DNA of 64,000 bases. Source: Caenibius tardaugens NBRC 16725 (GTDB taxonomy: Bacteria > Pseudomonadota > Alphaproteobacteria > Sphingomonadales > Sphingomonadaceae). Numbering within the stretch: the first letter of the stretch is position 1; every line of letters begins with the position of its first letter. The notes under the pieces are model-generated. The model did no database searches. It was not told the origin of the DNA and worked only from the letters and a program-made list of their open reading frames with translations. The stretch spans positions 2,092,001 to 2,156,000 of the forward strand of contig NZ_CP034179.1 in assembly GCF_003860345.1 (NCBI RefSeq). The letters run 5' to 3'. Positions 35,911 through 47,306 of this stretch are shown here, piece after piece. A program made the translations under genes and the position numbers.

Positions 35911-36983
35911 GCGACGCCGCCGAAGGTGGGCTTGGCGCCACATTCCGCCGGCTGATTGCCAATACCGGCCCGATCAGCGTGATGCATTACATGGGGGAGG
36001 CGAACGCGCGCTACTATGCGGCGCGCGATCCGCTGGGCGCGACCGGCGATTTCGTCACCGCCCCTGAAATCAGCCAGATGTTCGGCGAACTCATCGGGCT
36101 GTGGCTGGCGGATATCTGGACCCGCGCGGGCAGCCCGGTAGAGATTCACTATGTGGAACTCGGCCCCGGACGCGGGACATTGGCGCGCGACGCCCTGCGC
36201 GCGGCCCGGAGGTTCGGCATTTCTCCGCAGGTACATCTGGTCGAAGGGTCGCCTGCGTTGCGGGCCCAACAGGCGCGGATCGTGCCCGATGCGATCTGGC
36301 ATGACGATCTTGGCACGGTGCCGGTCCACGGGCCGGTTCTGCTGGTGGCCAACGAATTCCTCGATGCCCTGCCGGTGCGGCAGATCGTGCAGACGCCGCA
36401 GGGCTGGCGCGAACGCATGGTCGGGCTGGATCATGACCGGTTTGTGCCGATCGCAGGGGCCCGGCCGATGGATGCCGCCATTCCTGAGGACCGGCGTGAC
36501 GCGCCCGAAGGCACGATTATCGAAACCTGCCCCGGTGCAGCGGCCACGGTGTTCGAAGTGGCCGGACGGCTGGCGGCACAGGGCGGGGCCGCGCTGTTCA
36601 TCGATTACGGATATGATCAGGTGCGCAACGGATCGAGCCTGCAGGCCGTGCGCGCCCATCGCAAGGTTGATCCGTTCGACGCCCCCGGTGAGGCGGATCT
36701 GACCGCATTGGTGGATTTTGCCACGCTGTCGCATGTCGCGCTGTCGCGTGGCGCGCGGGTGCTGGGCATTGCCGAACAGGGTGCATGGTTGCGTGCGCTG
36801 GGTATCGATGCGCGGGCCGACGCCCTTGCGCGAAACGCCCCTGAACAGGCAGATGCCATTCGCCTTGCCCGCGATCGGCTGGTCGACCCCGCGCAAATGG
36901 GTGCTCTGTTCAAAGTCATGGGCCTCACCGCGCCTGACTGGCCCGATGGGGCGGGGTTCCAGGCGGAATTCATCCCCGAATGA
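35907..36983 (+). CDS. SAM-dependent methyltransferase, MidA/NDUFAF7 family (DUF185)
   Basis: The 358-residue protein belongs to the family whose mitochondrial member NDUFAF7 methylates an arginine of complex I subunit NDUFS2. Motifs are [19 protein letters not shown], the SAM-binding [28 protein letters not shown] and [12 protein letters not shown]. The ATG at 35907 overlaps the lgt stop (ATGA); an in-frame ATG inside lgt at 35775 is not used. Lgt-MidA coupling is common in alphaproteobacteria. Confidence 0.88.
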   Translation: MSDAAEGGLGATFRRLIANTGPISVMHYMGEANARYYAARDPLGATGDFVTAPEISQMFGELIGLWLADIWTRAGSPVEIHYVELGPGRGTLARDALRAARRFGISPQVHLVEGSPALRAQQARIVPDAIWHDDLGTVPVHGPVLLVANEFLDALPVRQIVQTPQGWRERMVGLDHDRFVPIAGARPMDAAIPEDRRDAPEGTIIETCPGAAATVFEVAGRLAAQGGAALFIDYGYDQVRNGSSLQAVRAHRKVDPFDAPGEADLTALVDFATLSHVALSRGARVLGIAEQGAWLRALGIDARADALARNAPEQADAIRLARDRLVDPAQMGALFKVMGLTAPDWPDGAGFQAEFIPE

Positions 36984-37280
36984 TCGTCTGCTTTCCGCAG
37001 GCCCACCGAATGTATTGGATCGCCCAAACGGTCAGGGAGCTTCCCCATTGGGCATATCCCTTTTCTCGCAACGTGGTTCTGAAGACAATGAGGGCTTCCT
37101 TTCCCACTCCATGCGGGCGCGCTCGCGTTCGATAGAGCAGGCCATCGATTGCAATGCCGCCTAACGTGCTGCGCTATCTGATGGATGTATCTGAAATGGC
37201 CTACATATTCCGTTCATCGATAGTGTGATGATCTACTGTGGGCCGGGCGAACTGCCCGCTTTGCAGGAAGGTTTGTGACA

Positions 37281-37652
37281 ATGGTGATGACGCAAAGCCG
37301 CACAGCGGCCGCGCGGGTTGCGCTCCTGGCAATACCGTTCATGCTGATAATTGGTGCACCGGCTGTTGCGCAATCGACGTTGGCCGATCCTGTGCCGGTT
37401 GGCACCCCTGCCGGATCGTCCATCGCAGGTACCGCGGCTGTGAACGGCACAATCAGGCCTTCAGGCAATCCGTCGCCTGCTGAACTTGCGCGACGCCGTG
37501 CGCATGGTGATCAGTTATCCCTTTGCAACACCCGCGCCCGCAATAGCTACGCGGCGGGTAGCCATGGCCGAAAGGCTGCACGCGAAAAATGTCGTGCCGC
37601 ATTCCAGGCGCAAAAGGCGACCTGGTATGATCCGCGCTACCAACGAAAATAG
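37281..37652 (+). CDS. Small exported hypothetical protein
   Basis: The 123-residue protein has a signal peptide (MVMTQSRTAAARVALLAIPF and on to PAVAQS). The mature part is Pro/Gly/Ala-rich, then basic, with two Cys (LCNTRARN, REKCRAAF) that could form a disulphide. AGGAAGG lies nine bases before the ATG at 37281; a GTG at 37275 is too near the ribosome site. No family recognised. The 297 bases before it contain no gene; a small CGGGC/GCCCG hairpin lies just upstream. Confidence 0.65.
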   Translation: MVMTQSRTAAARVALLAIPFMLIIGAPAVAQSTLADPVPVGTPAGSSIAGTAAVNGTIRPSGNPSPAELARRRAHGDQLSLCNTRARNSYAAGSHGRKAAREKCRAAFQAQKATWYDPRYQRK

Positions 37653-37729
37653 GCCGGGCTCGACCTGCTTCTGATTGGTGTCAGTCTTTGTCTGGGCCGC
37701 GCCGTTCCCGGCGCAGCCCAAGATGCGGA

Positions 37730-40327
<2,598 letters not shown>

Positions 40328-40367
40328 TCATTGCGGGCCGGAACGGGCAAAGTTCGGGGCCGGTTTG

Positions 40368-40403
40368 CAAAACGGCCGTTCTCCCTTGCTGGAGAACGGC
40401 CGT
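40368..40403 (-). terminator. Terminator after the 27-aa peptide gene
   Basis: A perfect 13-bp stem (ACGGCCGTTCTCC with GGAGAACGGCCGT, arms 40372-40384 and 40391-40403, six-base loop) is followed on the minus strand by TTTTGC. It lies 30 bases past the stop of the small peptide gene and upstream of gyrB, so it separates the two transcripts. Confidence 0.75.
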
Positions 40404-40432
40404 CAGCCGTTTGATTTTGCCATATATCCTGC

Positions 40433-40516
40433 TCAGATAAGCGTGGCCGTGAACAACATTCCGCTGGTCGATGCCGCCACGAGGATCGGCAGGACACAAG
40501 AAGCGAGAGCGCGCAT
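40433..40516 (-). CDS. 27-residue hydrophobic peptide
   Basis: The frame encodes MRALASCVLPILVAASTSGM then LFTATLI and stops. GGAGGAA, an excellent ribosome site, lies six bases before the ATG at 40516, and a strong terminator follows the stop. The peptide could be a single membrane helix or a bare signal-peptide-like leader. It is too short for family assignment. A longer in-frame extension upstream (to 40642) has no ribosome site and runs through AT-rich DNA, so is not used. Confidence 0.5.
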   Translation of the reverse strand: MRALASCVLPILVAASTSGMLFTATLI

Positions 40517-40858
40517 GGAAATTCCTCCTGTTTGTATCAAAGGCACTTCGGAGCCTTCGCCCTGAAGTGTTGACGGCCAAATGGTGGGGGTGTGGTTATT
40601 TCGCAATCGCAAAAAAGTGGCGATGTGTTGCAAATATTGCAAATGACCAGATAATATATTGATTTAACGTTAAAAAATATACGATCCATGGGCAATTCTT
40701 GACCCATTTGGCGTGTTGCAATGCAGCAATTGATGCGTTGCATCACGAATCGTGTGCGGGATTTCCGGTCTGATCCAGCCCCTGGCGCGAAAAGGGCGGC
40801 TTGAATCGGGGCAGGCCTTCGTGGCAGCTTCGTCGCTTATGGAAAGGGAGGCTTGGCC
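40517..40858. other. Gene-free gap with an AT-rich patch
   Basis: These 342 bases separate the peptide gene from PPK2. Positions ~40,610-40,690 are strikingly AT-rich for this genome (TTGCAAATATTGCAAATG, TTAACGTTAAAAAATATA), a likely promoter zone for the two divergent genes. No convincing frame was found. Confidence 0.5.
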
Positions 40859-41644
40859 GTGAAGCGCAAGCATTACGATGAATTGCTGGAGCCGCTCGAA
40901 CTGGAACTGGTCGCCATGGCGCATTGGGCCAAGGCCCGGGGGGAGCGCATCTGTGTTCTGCTCGAAGGGCGCGATACCGCGGGCAAAGGCGGGGTGATCA
41001 AGGCGATCGCCGACCGGATCAACCCCCGGCAGTGCCGGGTGGTGGCCTTGCCGAAGCCCAGCGTGGACGAGGCGGGACAGTGGTATTTTCAACGTTACGT
41101 CAGCCATTTGCCCTCCGCCGGGCAAATCGTTCTGTTCGACCGCAGCTGGTACAACCGCGCCGGGGTGGAAAAAGTGATGGGGTTCGCCAGCCCGGAACAG
41201 GTCGATGCGTTTCTCAAGGCAGTACCGGTGTTCGAGAAAATGCTGGTCGACGACGGCATCCGCCTGTTCAAATACTGGCTCAGTTGTTCGCAGGCCGAAC
41301 AGGAAACGCGGTTTGCGGAACGGCTGGAAGAACCGTTGAAACGGTGGAAACTGTCCCCGATCGATGTCGCGGCGCGGACGAAATACGCCGAATATACCCA
41401 GGCCCGCGAAGATATGTTCCGGGTGACCAACACCGGATGGGCTCCCTGGACCGTGGTCGATTTCGACGATCAGCGGCTGGGACGTCTCACCCTGATCCGC
41501 GATCTTCTGGATCGTTTGCCTGATACCAAAGTGGCCGATGAAACGATCGATTGGCCGGACCTTGGCCACCCGCCGTTAAGCGAGGCATTCGGCGTCCTGC
41601 AGCCGATACCGCCTTATCCGGTGCCGTCATCGGGTGACGATTGA
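40859..41644 (+). CDS. ppk2: Polyphosphate kinase 2 family protein
   Basis: The 261-residue PPK2 uses polyphosphate to phosphorylate nucleoside di- or monophosphates. The P-loop GRDTAGKGG, the lid-like LPKPSVDEAGQWYFQRYVSHLP, FDRSWYNRAGVEKVMGF and the C-terminal RTKYAEYTQAREDMF segments match the family (one-domain class I type). The GTG at 40859 has GGGAG eight bases upstream and is preferred over the TTG at 40853. Confidence 0.92.
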   Translation: MKRKHYDELLEPLELELVAMAHWAKARGERICVLLEGRDTAGKGGVIKAIADRINPRQCRVVALPKPSVDEAGQWYFQRYVSHLPSAGQIVLFDRSWYNRAGVEKVMGFASPEQVDAFLKAVPVFEKMLVDDGIRLFKYWLSCSQAEQETRFAERLEEPLKRWKLSPIDVAARTKYAEYTQAREDMFRVTNTGWAPWTVVDFDDQRLGRLTLIRDLLDRLPDTKVADETIDWPDLGHPPLSEAFGVLQPIPPYPVPSSGDD

Positions 41645-41742
41645 TGGCGCAGATCGGGGATAGTCAGAAACCGGTTGCCGTGCCACGCGTTTGGAAAATG
41701 CGGGCAGCCAGTTGTTGCCGTGTCCACAGGGGGAGTAGAATC

Positions 41743-42168
41743 ATGTCACGTCCTGTTGTGCGTCTGCCATGGGCAGTGTTAGCCGCATGTCTTGTCCTGC
41801 CGCTCGCCGCCTGCGCGACCGTGCCACCGAAAGAAGAGGAAGCCGCCGTGTCCCTGTGCCCGCCGACACGCAACTGGGTGGCCTGGGTGAATGCCATGCC
41901 CGGACCCGATGCCGTGCCTACGCTGATTGTCGAAGGCGAAGTGCAATTGCCCGAGGGCAGGCAGGCTGCGCTGGTGGCCGGCGCGACCGATCGCATGTCT
42001 CCGCCGGGGCAACGGTTCGCGCTGGCGCTGACGCCGGGCAACAATGTCGGCGGCTGGCAGAAGGTCCGGGGCGAACTGCGCCCGGCGTTGACCACCTATA
42101 ATGCGGTGATCATCGGCTGCGGAGAGGAGGCGATCGCCCGCATCGAGGACGTGACCACCGCCTATTGA
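41743..42168 (+). CDS. Putative lipoprotein, hypothetical
   Basis: The 141-residue protein has a lipoprotein signal (hydrophobic ~9-22 ending LPLAAC, lipobox Cys ~23), then CATVPPKEEEAAVSLCPPTRNW. The mature part is compact with a second Cys pair (SLCPP, VIIGCG). GGGGGAG lies before the ATG at 41743; an earlier in-frame ATG at 41641 lacks this site. It is 98 bases after PPK2. Function unknown. Confidence 0.7.
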   Translation: MSRPVVRLPWAVLAACLVLPLAACATVPPKEEEAAVSLCPPTRNWVAWVNAMPGPDAVPTLIVEGEVQLPEGRQAALVAGATDRMSPPGQRFALALTPGNNVGGWQKVRGELRPALTTYNAVIIGCGEEAIARIEDVTTAY

Positions 42169-42215
42169 ATAATGCGGCGCGTGGGCCGGGGCACTGCTTC
42201 AGCCACCGTGCCGCT

Positions 42216-42371
42216 TCAATGGTCCAGCGCGGGTGCGTACATGCCCAGAACCCGCTGCAGCACGGCGATACGTCGGCGCGCCTCGCTCCAGTCGCGTTCG
42301 GGGTGCTGCTGTATGGCGTCGAGCAGCGAACGCAGTTCGTTGCGTCGATCTTTCTCCGTGATTTCCTGCAC
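42216..42371 (-). CDS. Small hypothetical protein, 51 aa
   Basis: The frame starts with GTG at 42371, preceded by AGGAG eight bases upstream, and reads MQEITEKDRRNELRSLLDAI and on to VLGMYAPALDH. It is charged and helical, with no signal peptide. It converges on the lipoprotein gene. No family is recognised; the good ribosome site is the main support. Confidence 0.55.
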   Translation of the reverse strand: MQEITEKDRRNELRSLLDAIQQHPERDWSEARRRIAVLQRVLGMYAPALDH

Positions 42372-42516
42372 GATCCGTCTCCTGTCTTGGTCCCCTTGAA
42401 AACCAACGGGACAGCACAGGCATTGTTCCGCGATTGATCGCATCCCACGGGGCTATCGTCATCCCGCCGGTTGCGCTACTTTGCGGGCTTTCCTGTCAAG
42501 AGGGAGCCCAGTCAGC

Positions 42517-42948
42517 ATGGCAGAGTTCGACGAGCAGGGCAGGCCGAAGCCGCCCACCGATACGCCGGTTCAGAACACATCGACCCAGAACACATCGGCG
42601 CAACCGCCCGTCACCACGGCGTTCGCTTTCAATCACCCCACGATTATCAGCCTGCTGTACCTTTCGTCCTGCGTGCTGTTCGTGACAGGGCTGATCGGGC
42701 TTGTGCTCGCCTATGTCTGGAAGGGTGAGCCCCATGAGGAATGGGAAACCTCGCATTACGCCTATCTTATCCGCACGTTCTGGATTGGCCTGATCGGGTC
42801 TTTCGTGGGGGTTCTGCTGATGATCGTTCTGATCGGGTTTCTCGTGCTTCTGGCGGTCGCGGTTATCGTGGTCGTGCGCTGCGTGCTGAGTCTCGTGAAC
42901 GCGCAGAAGCAGCAGCCGATGCCCAATCCCGATACCTGGCTGATCTGA
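42517..42948 (+). CDS. DUF4870-like membrane protein
   Basis: The 143-residue protein has a polar Thr/Pro/Gln-rich N-terminus (~40 residues), then three hydrophobic segments (LLYLSSCVLFVTGLIGLVLA, FWIGLIGSFVGVLLMIVLI, VLLAVAVIVVVRCVLSLV) and a short polar tail. This matches the DUF4870/TIC20-like pattern. GGGAG lies ten bases before the ATG at 42517. Function unknown. Confidence 0.75.
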   Translation: MAEFDEQGRPKPPTDTPVQNTSTQNTSAQPPVTTAFAFNHPTIISLLYLSSCVLFVTGLIGLVLAYVWKGEPHEEWETSHYAYLIRTFWIGLIGSFVGVLLMIVLIGFLVLLAVAVIVVVRCVLSLVNAQKQQPMPNPDTWLI

Positions 42949-43103
42949 TCGGCGCGCGACGAATCAACATCCTGAAAAGGCAGGGCGAATGGCGGGGGCG
43001 GCCCGCCGTATCTGCTGCGCAGCCGGTCGCAGCGGAGGGAGCCTATGGCGCGGAGGGCCGTTACACCCCTCACATGCCCCAAACGACAAAGAAGGATGTC
43101 TTG

Positions 43104-43337
43104 ATGCGTAAACTGATCATACCCGCTTTCGGTGCTCTTGCTCTTGCCGTGGCTGCTGGCCCGGCCGTTGCACAGGATGCGGGTGCTCCGGCGCAAGATG
43201 CGGCCGCTCCGGCGGAGGCTGCCGCCCCTGCTGAAGCATCGGCCCCGGAAGCTGCTGCACCTGAAGCTGCCGCCACCGCCGATGCCGCAGCACCGGCGGA
43301 CCATGGCAGCCATAAAGAGCACAAGTCCAAGAAGTAA
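43104..43337 (+). CDS. Small secreted Ala/Pro-rich protein
   Basis: The 77-residue protein has a signal peptide (cleavage near AVAQD). The mature part is a low-complexity run of A, P, E and D, ending in a His/Lys tail (DHGSHKEHKSKK). AGGA lies eight bases before the ATG at 43104. It is followed by a strong terminator. Such short exported Ala/Pro-rich proteins are common in sphingomonads and of unknown role. Confidence 0.7.
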   Translation: MRKLIIPAFGALALAVAAGPAVAQDAGAPAQDAAAPAEAAAPAEASAPEAAAPEAAATADAAAPADHGSHKEHKSKK

Positions 43338-43411
43338 TCGGAAGGTGGGGTGCCCCCGCACCTGACCGGAAGGCGGGCGCCGGATATTCTATCCGGCCTC
43401 ACTCCTCCCCT

Positions 43412-43440
43412 GAAAAGCCGGGCCCAAGCCCGGCTTTTTT
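43412..43440 (+). terminator. Intrinsic terminator
   Basis: AGCCGGGC (43416-43423) pairs with GCCCGGCT (43428-43435) around CCAA and runs into five or more T. It closes the small Ala/Pro-rich gene 79 bases after its stop; the A-run on the other side lets it serve the minus strand too. Confidence 0.85.
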
Positions 43441-43543
43441 GTATCTGCGGCGGTTGACACAGAAGAGGGTTGGAGATTCCCAAGTTTCTTTTTCAGAACA
43501 AAGGGATGATCTCTTCTGGTGTGACTTTCCGCGCGGCGGCCCG

Positions 43544-43894
43544 TCAGTCGAAAATCTCTTCCAGCCAGCTTTTCTTGCGCTTGTGGGGTTTGCCATAGTG
43601 GCCCGCCCCGTACCCGCTGTGACTGTGTTGCTGATGGCCCTGCCCATAATCACCACGATCGGAATGGCCGCCCCACGGCCCTTGCTGGCCGGTCTGCGGC
43701 GGCACCGGTTGTGGCTGGTGTGTGGCGGTGGCAGGGGCGCTGCGTTCGATGATCTTGTCGAGTTCGCCCCGATCGAGCCAGACACCGCGGCATTGCGGGC
43801 AATAGTCGATTTCGATCCCTTGCCGGTCGCTCATCGCCAGCGGAACCCGGCAAACCGGACAGGACATGGCCGCAACGTCTTGCTGGCTGCGCAT
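43544..43894 (-). CDS. TFIIB-type zinc-finger protein
   Basis: The 116-residue protein starts MRSQQDVAAMSCPVC. It has a zinc ribbon (CPVC at ~11-14 and CPQC further on) with GVWLDRGELDKIIERS, the zf-TFIIB pattern of short bacterial proteins. A Gln/His/Gly-rich linker leads to a basic end (HKRKKSWLEEIFD). AGGAG lies ten bases before the ATG at 43894. Role unknown. It is divergent from the thermonuclease gene. Confidence 0.8.
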   Translation of the reverse strand: MRSQQDVAAMSCPVCRVPLAMSDRQGIEIDYCPQCRGVWLDRGELDKIIERSAPATATHQPQPVPPQTGQQGPWGGHSDRGDYGQGHQQHSHSGYGAGHYGKPHKRKKSWLEEIFD

Positions 43895-44054
43895 GGGGAC
43901 AAATCTCCTGTGAAAGCGTCGACCGAAGTGGTGGGGCCAAAGTGGTGTGGATTGCGGCAGGATCAAGCGCCATTGCGCCGAACGGTGGTGCAAAAAGCGC
44001 CCGGTGCCCGCGCGCAGGATATTGCGTCCGGCCCCATTTTGATAAGGGCCTGTC

Positions 44055-44684
44055 ATGGGGAAATTAATCCAGTTTGATCCGCGCCGTGGCCGACGCAATC
44101 CGAAATGGACGCGCGCATCGGATTATGGCGTGCCCCCGCCCGGCAGGTCACCCCGTGGGCCGGGCGGTCCACGCAACCCGAAAAAGACATGGCGGCAAGC
44201 CTTTGCCGAAATGCGCCCGTTCCTCCTGTTGATCGGGCTGATCACCGTGATTGTGGTGGTGGGCGATGGTGGCGCCTTTGAACCGCCCGCATTTCTCCAG
44301 ACCAGGCCGGAAAAGGTGCAGGGCGATTTCACGCGTTGCGGCCCCGGTCGTGGGGCCTTCTGTGTGATTGACGGCGATACGTTCAAGCTGGGGACACGCA
44401 ATGTCCGCGTTGTGGGGATCGATACGGCGGAAGTGCGGGCACAATGTCCGGCCGAGGTGGTGCAGGCCGAAATCTCCACCGCCGCGCTGCAACGCTGGCT
44501 CAATCGCGGCCCGTTCCAGATGACCGCGCGGATCGACGATCCGCAAGACAGGTATGGCCGTGACTTGCGCATTGTGAAGCGCATCGGCGCGGACGGGAAG
44601 GAAGACCGGCTGGCTGACTTCATGCGCGCCGAAGGGGGCGCCCGCAACTATCGCGGCGGCCGTCGCGGCGGGTGGTGCGATTAG
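44055..44684 (+). CDS. Membrane-anchored thermonuclease-family (SNase-like) protein
   Basis: The 209-residue protein has a basic, Pro-rich cytoplasmic N-terminus (~55 residues) and one membrane segment (~57-73, LLLIGLITVIVVVGD). The SNase OB-fold includes CVIDGDTFKL and RVVGIDTAEVRAQCP, with a later RYGRDLR. The catalytic Asp and Arg are kept. It likely acts on nucleic acid outside the inner membrane; the active state is inferred from motif only. Confidence 0.85.
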   Translation: MGKLIQFDPRRGRRNPKWTRASDYGVPPPGRSPRGPGGPRNPKKTWRQAFAEMRPFLLLIGLITVIVVVGDGGAFEPPAFLQTRPEKVQGDFTRCGPGRGAFCVIDGDTFKLGTRNVRVVGIDTAEVRAQCPAEVVQAEISTAALQRWLNRGPFQMTARIDDPQDRYGRDLRIVKRIGADGKEDRLADFMRAEGGARNYRGGRRGGWCD

Positions 44685-44738
44685 GGGGCAGAGACGTGCC
44701 GACTGCCTGACTGCGCGCGCGGGCCGCACCCGATCTGG

Positions 44739-45074
44739 TTATCCGGTCATGTGCACCGCTTGCACAGCGGACGGATAGAACCAGAAAACAAACGCTGCGC
44801 ATAACGCCACCCCATGCAGGGCTGCGATCATGTGCAACTGGCTGGAAAACGGCTGTTTGCGGGTTTTGTGGCGAAACAGGTGCCTGCCCGCGTAAGCGCC
44901 CGGCGTACCCCCAAGAAATGCCCAGGTCAGCAGTGTGGATTCAGCGATGCGGCGTTTCTCGGCTTCGGCCAGCGCCTTGTCGAACCCGAAGGCGGCAAAG
45001 GCCCCGAAGTTGATAGCGATAGCGTAATAGATGACATTAAGGGGTGTCAGCAGGCCGGCAAGAGCATCGATCAT
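44739..45074 (-). CDS. DUF1294 membrane protein
   Basis: The 111-residue membrane protein has the DUF1294 motif GGTPGAYAGRHLFRHKTRKQPF. Predicted helices are ~10-30, ~50-65 and ~82-100. Some family members have an extra cold-shock domain; this one does not. Function unknown. Confidence 0.82.
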   Translation of the reverse strand: MIDALAGLLTPLNVIYYAIAINFGAFAAFGFDKALAEAEKRRIAESTLLTWAFLGGTPGAYAGRHLFRHKTRKQPFSSQLHMIAALHGVALCAAFVFWFYPSAVQAVHMTG

Positions 45075-45110
45075 ATTGGGAATACAGTTTTCAGCCGCAC
45101 AGACATGCGA

Positions 45111-45545
45111 TTATTGCGCCGCAGTAAATCCGGGTACCGGGCGCGGTTCGGAAAACCCCTTATGGTACATGTCCATAAAGACCTGGCTGTCCGCCGGGGT
45201 GCTGCCCTCGCATCGCACAGCGTAGATATCCATAATGTTGCCGTATGGGCTGTTGCCGGTTGAACCCAGACGTTCATAGGCTGGGGGATTGCCATCGCTG
45301 CAGCGGAGCCGATTCAGATAGCTGCGTTCGCCAGAAGGTTGCGAAACACGTACCGGGTTTTTTGCATGGCCAAGCGGGAAGGCATCGGCGGTGCGAATGG
45401 CCTCTTCCAGTTCTTCGCCCTGAACTGCCGATTTCCCTTCGAGCATGAGCCCAAGCAGGTCTTCGGTGGACATCTGCGGTTTTGCTGTCGCCGCGCCAGC
45501 AAGGCAAAGGCTCAACAGGCCCGCCGCAATAAGCATGGATTTCAT
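45111..45545 (-). CDS. Secreted hypothetical protein
   Basis: The 144-residue protein starts MKSMLIAAGLLSLCLAGAAT, a clear signal peptide. Two Cys in the mature chain (RLRCSDGNPPAYERLG and VRCEGSTPAD) suggest a disulphide. AGGAGGGG lies just before the ATG at 45545. It follows nothing on its strand; the DUF1294 gene comes after it by 36 bases. No family recognised. Confidence 0.65.
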   Translation of the reverse strand: MKSMLIAAGLLSLCLAGAATAKPQMSTEDLLGLMLEGKSAVQGEELEEAIRTADAFPLGHAKNPVRVSQPSGERSYLNRLRCSDGNPPAYERLGSTGNSPYGNIMDIYAVRCEGSTPADSQVFMDMYHKGFSEPRPVPGFTAAQ

Positions 45546-45636
45546 ATGGCCCCTCCTGTCTGTCCGGTGTGGCACGCCTTGTGAGCGAAGACAATTCCAT
45601 GCTTTCCGGTTGGCGGAACGTGAGCGGAGAGCATGG

Positions 45637-45672
45637 AAAAGCCCCGCAAAGCTGATCCTTTGCGGGGCTTTT
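45637..45672 (-). terminator. Intrinsic terminator after nrdB
   Basis: A perfect 15-bp stem (AAAAGCCCCGCAAAG with CTTTGCGGGGCTTTT) around a six-base loop ends in T-runs on both strands. It lies 21 bases past the nrdB stop. Confidence 0.85.
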
Positions 45673-45692
45673 CAAGCGTATGACTGGCGGAC

Positions 45693-46766
45693 TTACTCCG
45701 CCGCCTGAATCCCTGTCTTGCTGATATCCTCGAACATATCCGGTTCACCGCCGGTGTCTTCTTCCACGCCAGGTTCGTTGGCGGCGCGGGCGTTGCGGCG
45801 CTGGTCGAAGCTGGCCCAGACGTCGTTCCAGTTGCCGCGTGTGGCCGCCTTCGAATATTCGGTGGCGCGGGTTTCGAAGAAGTTGGCGTGTTCCACCCCG
45901 TTAAGCAGCGGGGCGAGCCACGGCAGCGGGTGATCGTCGATCATGTAGATCGGCTGGAAACCGAGCTGGCCCAGCCGCCAGTCCGCGATGAAGCGGATGT
46001 ACTTCTTGATTTCCTTTGCGGTCATCCCCGGAACCGGGCCGGCTTCGAACGCGAGATCGATAAAGGCATCTTCCAGCCGCACGGTTTTCTGACAGCAGTC
46101 GATGATGTCTTCCTTCACCGCCTTGGTCAGGCATTGCCGTTCCTGTGTGAAGGCGTGGAACAGGCGGGTGATGCCTTCGCAGTGCAACGATTCGTCGCGC
46201 ACCGACCATGATACGATCTGGCCCATGCCCTTCATCTTGTTGAAGCGCGGGAAGTTCATCAGCATGGCGAAGCTGGCGAACAGCTGCAGCCCTTCGGTGA
46301 AACCGCCGAACATGGCCAGCGTGCGCGCGATATCCTCGTCACTGTCGACGCCGAACTGCTGCAGGTAATCGTGCTTGTCGCGCATTTCCTGGTATTCCAG
46401 GAACATGCCATATTCGCTTTCCGGCATGCCGATGGTGTCGAGCAGGTGCGAATAGGCCGCGATGTGAATCGTTTCCATGTTGGAAAACGCGGCCAGCATC
46501 ATTTTCACTTCGGTCGGTTTGAACACGCGGCCATATTTGTCGTGGTAGCAATCCTGCACTTCCACGTCGGCCTGCGTGAAGAAACGGAAGATCTGGGTGA
46601 GCAGGTTACGCTCGTGATCGGAGAGCTTCTGTGCCCAGTCGCGGCAGTCTTCGCCCAGCGGCACTTCTTCCGGCATCCAGTGCACTTGCTGCTGGCGCTT
46701 CCAGAATTCGTAAGCCCACGGATATTCGAAGGGTTTGTAGGTCTTGCGAGCTTCGAGCAACGACAT
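45693..46766 (-). CDS. nrdB: Ribonucleoside-diphosphate reductase, beta subunit (class I)
   Basis: The 357-residue R2 subunit holds the metal cofactor needed to reduce ribonucleotides. It begins MSLLEARKTYKPFEYPWAYE. The ferritin-like ligand regions include FFTQADVEVQDCYHDKY, FSNMETIHIAAYSHLLDTIG and SWSVRDESLHCEGI. GGAG lies seven bases before the ATG at 46766. Its partner nrdA lies ~1.6 kb upstream on the same strand, with an esterase gene and a gap between, so the two are not in one tight operon. Confidence 0.94.
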   Translation of the reverse strand: MSLLEARKTYKPFEYPWAYEFWKRQQQVHWMPEEVPLGEDCRDWAQKLSDHERNLLTQIFRFFTQADVEVQDCYHDKYGRVFKPTEVKMMLAAFSNMETIHIAAYSHLLDTIGMPESEYGMFLEYQEMRDKHDYLQQFGVDSDEDIARTLAMFGGFTEGLQLFASFAMLMNFPRFNKMKGMGQIVSWSVRDESLHCEGITRLFHAFTQERQCLTKAVKEDIIDCCQKTVRLEDAFIDLAFEAGPVPGMTAKEIKKYIRFIADWRLGQLGFQPIYMIDDHPLPWLAPLLNGVEHANFFETRATEYSKAATRGNWNDVWASFDQRRNARAANEPGVEEDTGGEPDMFEDISKTGIQAAE

Positions 46767-47306
46767 GTAGTGTCTCCGTGGGTCAGGCCGAAGCTCCAAT
46801 ATAGGCATAAAAGCCCTTCGGTGTGAATCCGGAAAGGGTCTTCGCCGGGGAAAAACAGCACCGGATGGCATGCGTGGCAGGCCGGTTCGCGAAAGGGGCG
46901 GAAAAGCGTCAACTTCTCCGCCCCTTCCTCGCTCGGAATTGCTGGCATCATGATGGTATGGTCTGCTCTGCGATGCAATCCCCTCGGGAAAACACACAAT
47001 GCGAGACAAATTGAGGGAACGTCTTCTATTATCGGACGTTGAAAGAAAAAGGATGCCTGCAAGGTCGGCAAATCGCCGGACTGCGGGTGAAGCACTGGGT
47101 TGCTGACATCTGCGTCAGTCTGTGTTAGGGACTCCACTTCCAAACACAAACAACGACGTAGCGGCCAGGGCCGTTATGCGATGAGCATTACAGGCGCTGG
47201 AAGGCCCCGATTCTCCTGGCGAGAATCGGGGCCTTACTTTTTGCGGCGCCTTGCGCGCCGGCCAATGGACAGTGTGACGCGGAGCGGTGTCGCGCCCCGC
47301 GCAGGC
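46767..47306. other. Gene-free gap between nrdB and the esterase
   Basis: These 540 bases hold the nrdB promoter, which I could not fix, and a strong plus-strand terminator at 47201-47241 with no plus-strand protein gene before it. Hairpins can be drawn at CTGACATCTGCGTCAG (about 47102-47117) and elsewhere, so a plus-strand small RNA is possible (see findings). A 35-codon frame from 46999 lacks a ribosome site. Confidence 0.5.
47201..47241 (+). terminator. Strong plus-strand terminator without a known gene
   Basis: A perfect 15-bp stem (AAGGCCCCGATTCTC with GAGAATCGGGGCCTT, five-base loop CTGGC) is followed by ACTTTTT on the plus strand. The other strand has no U-run. No plus-strand coding gene lies within the preceding 2 kb. 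Confidence 0.8.

Noticed and set aside
36984-37280. Short frames between the MidA-type gene and the small exported protein
   Set aside because: None has a ribosome site; the 297 bases look non-coding.
46980-47241. 6S RNA, SRP RNA or tmRNA
   Set aside because: The stretch lacks the conserved SRP loop, tmRNA tRNA-like ends and any 6S pattern I can recognise; kept only as an unnamed candidate RNA.
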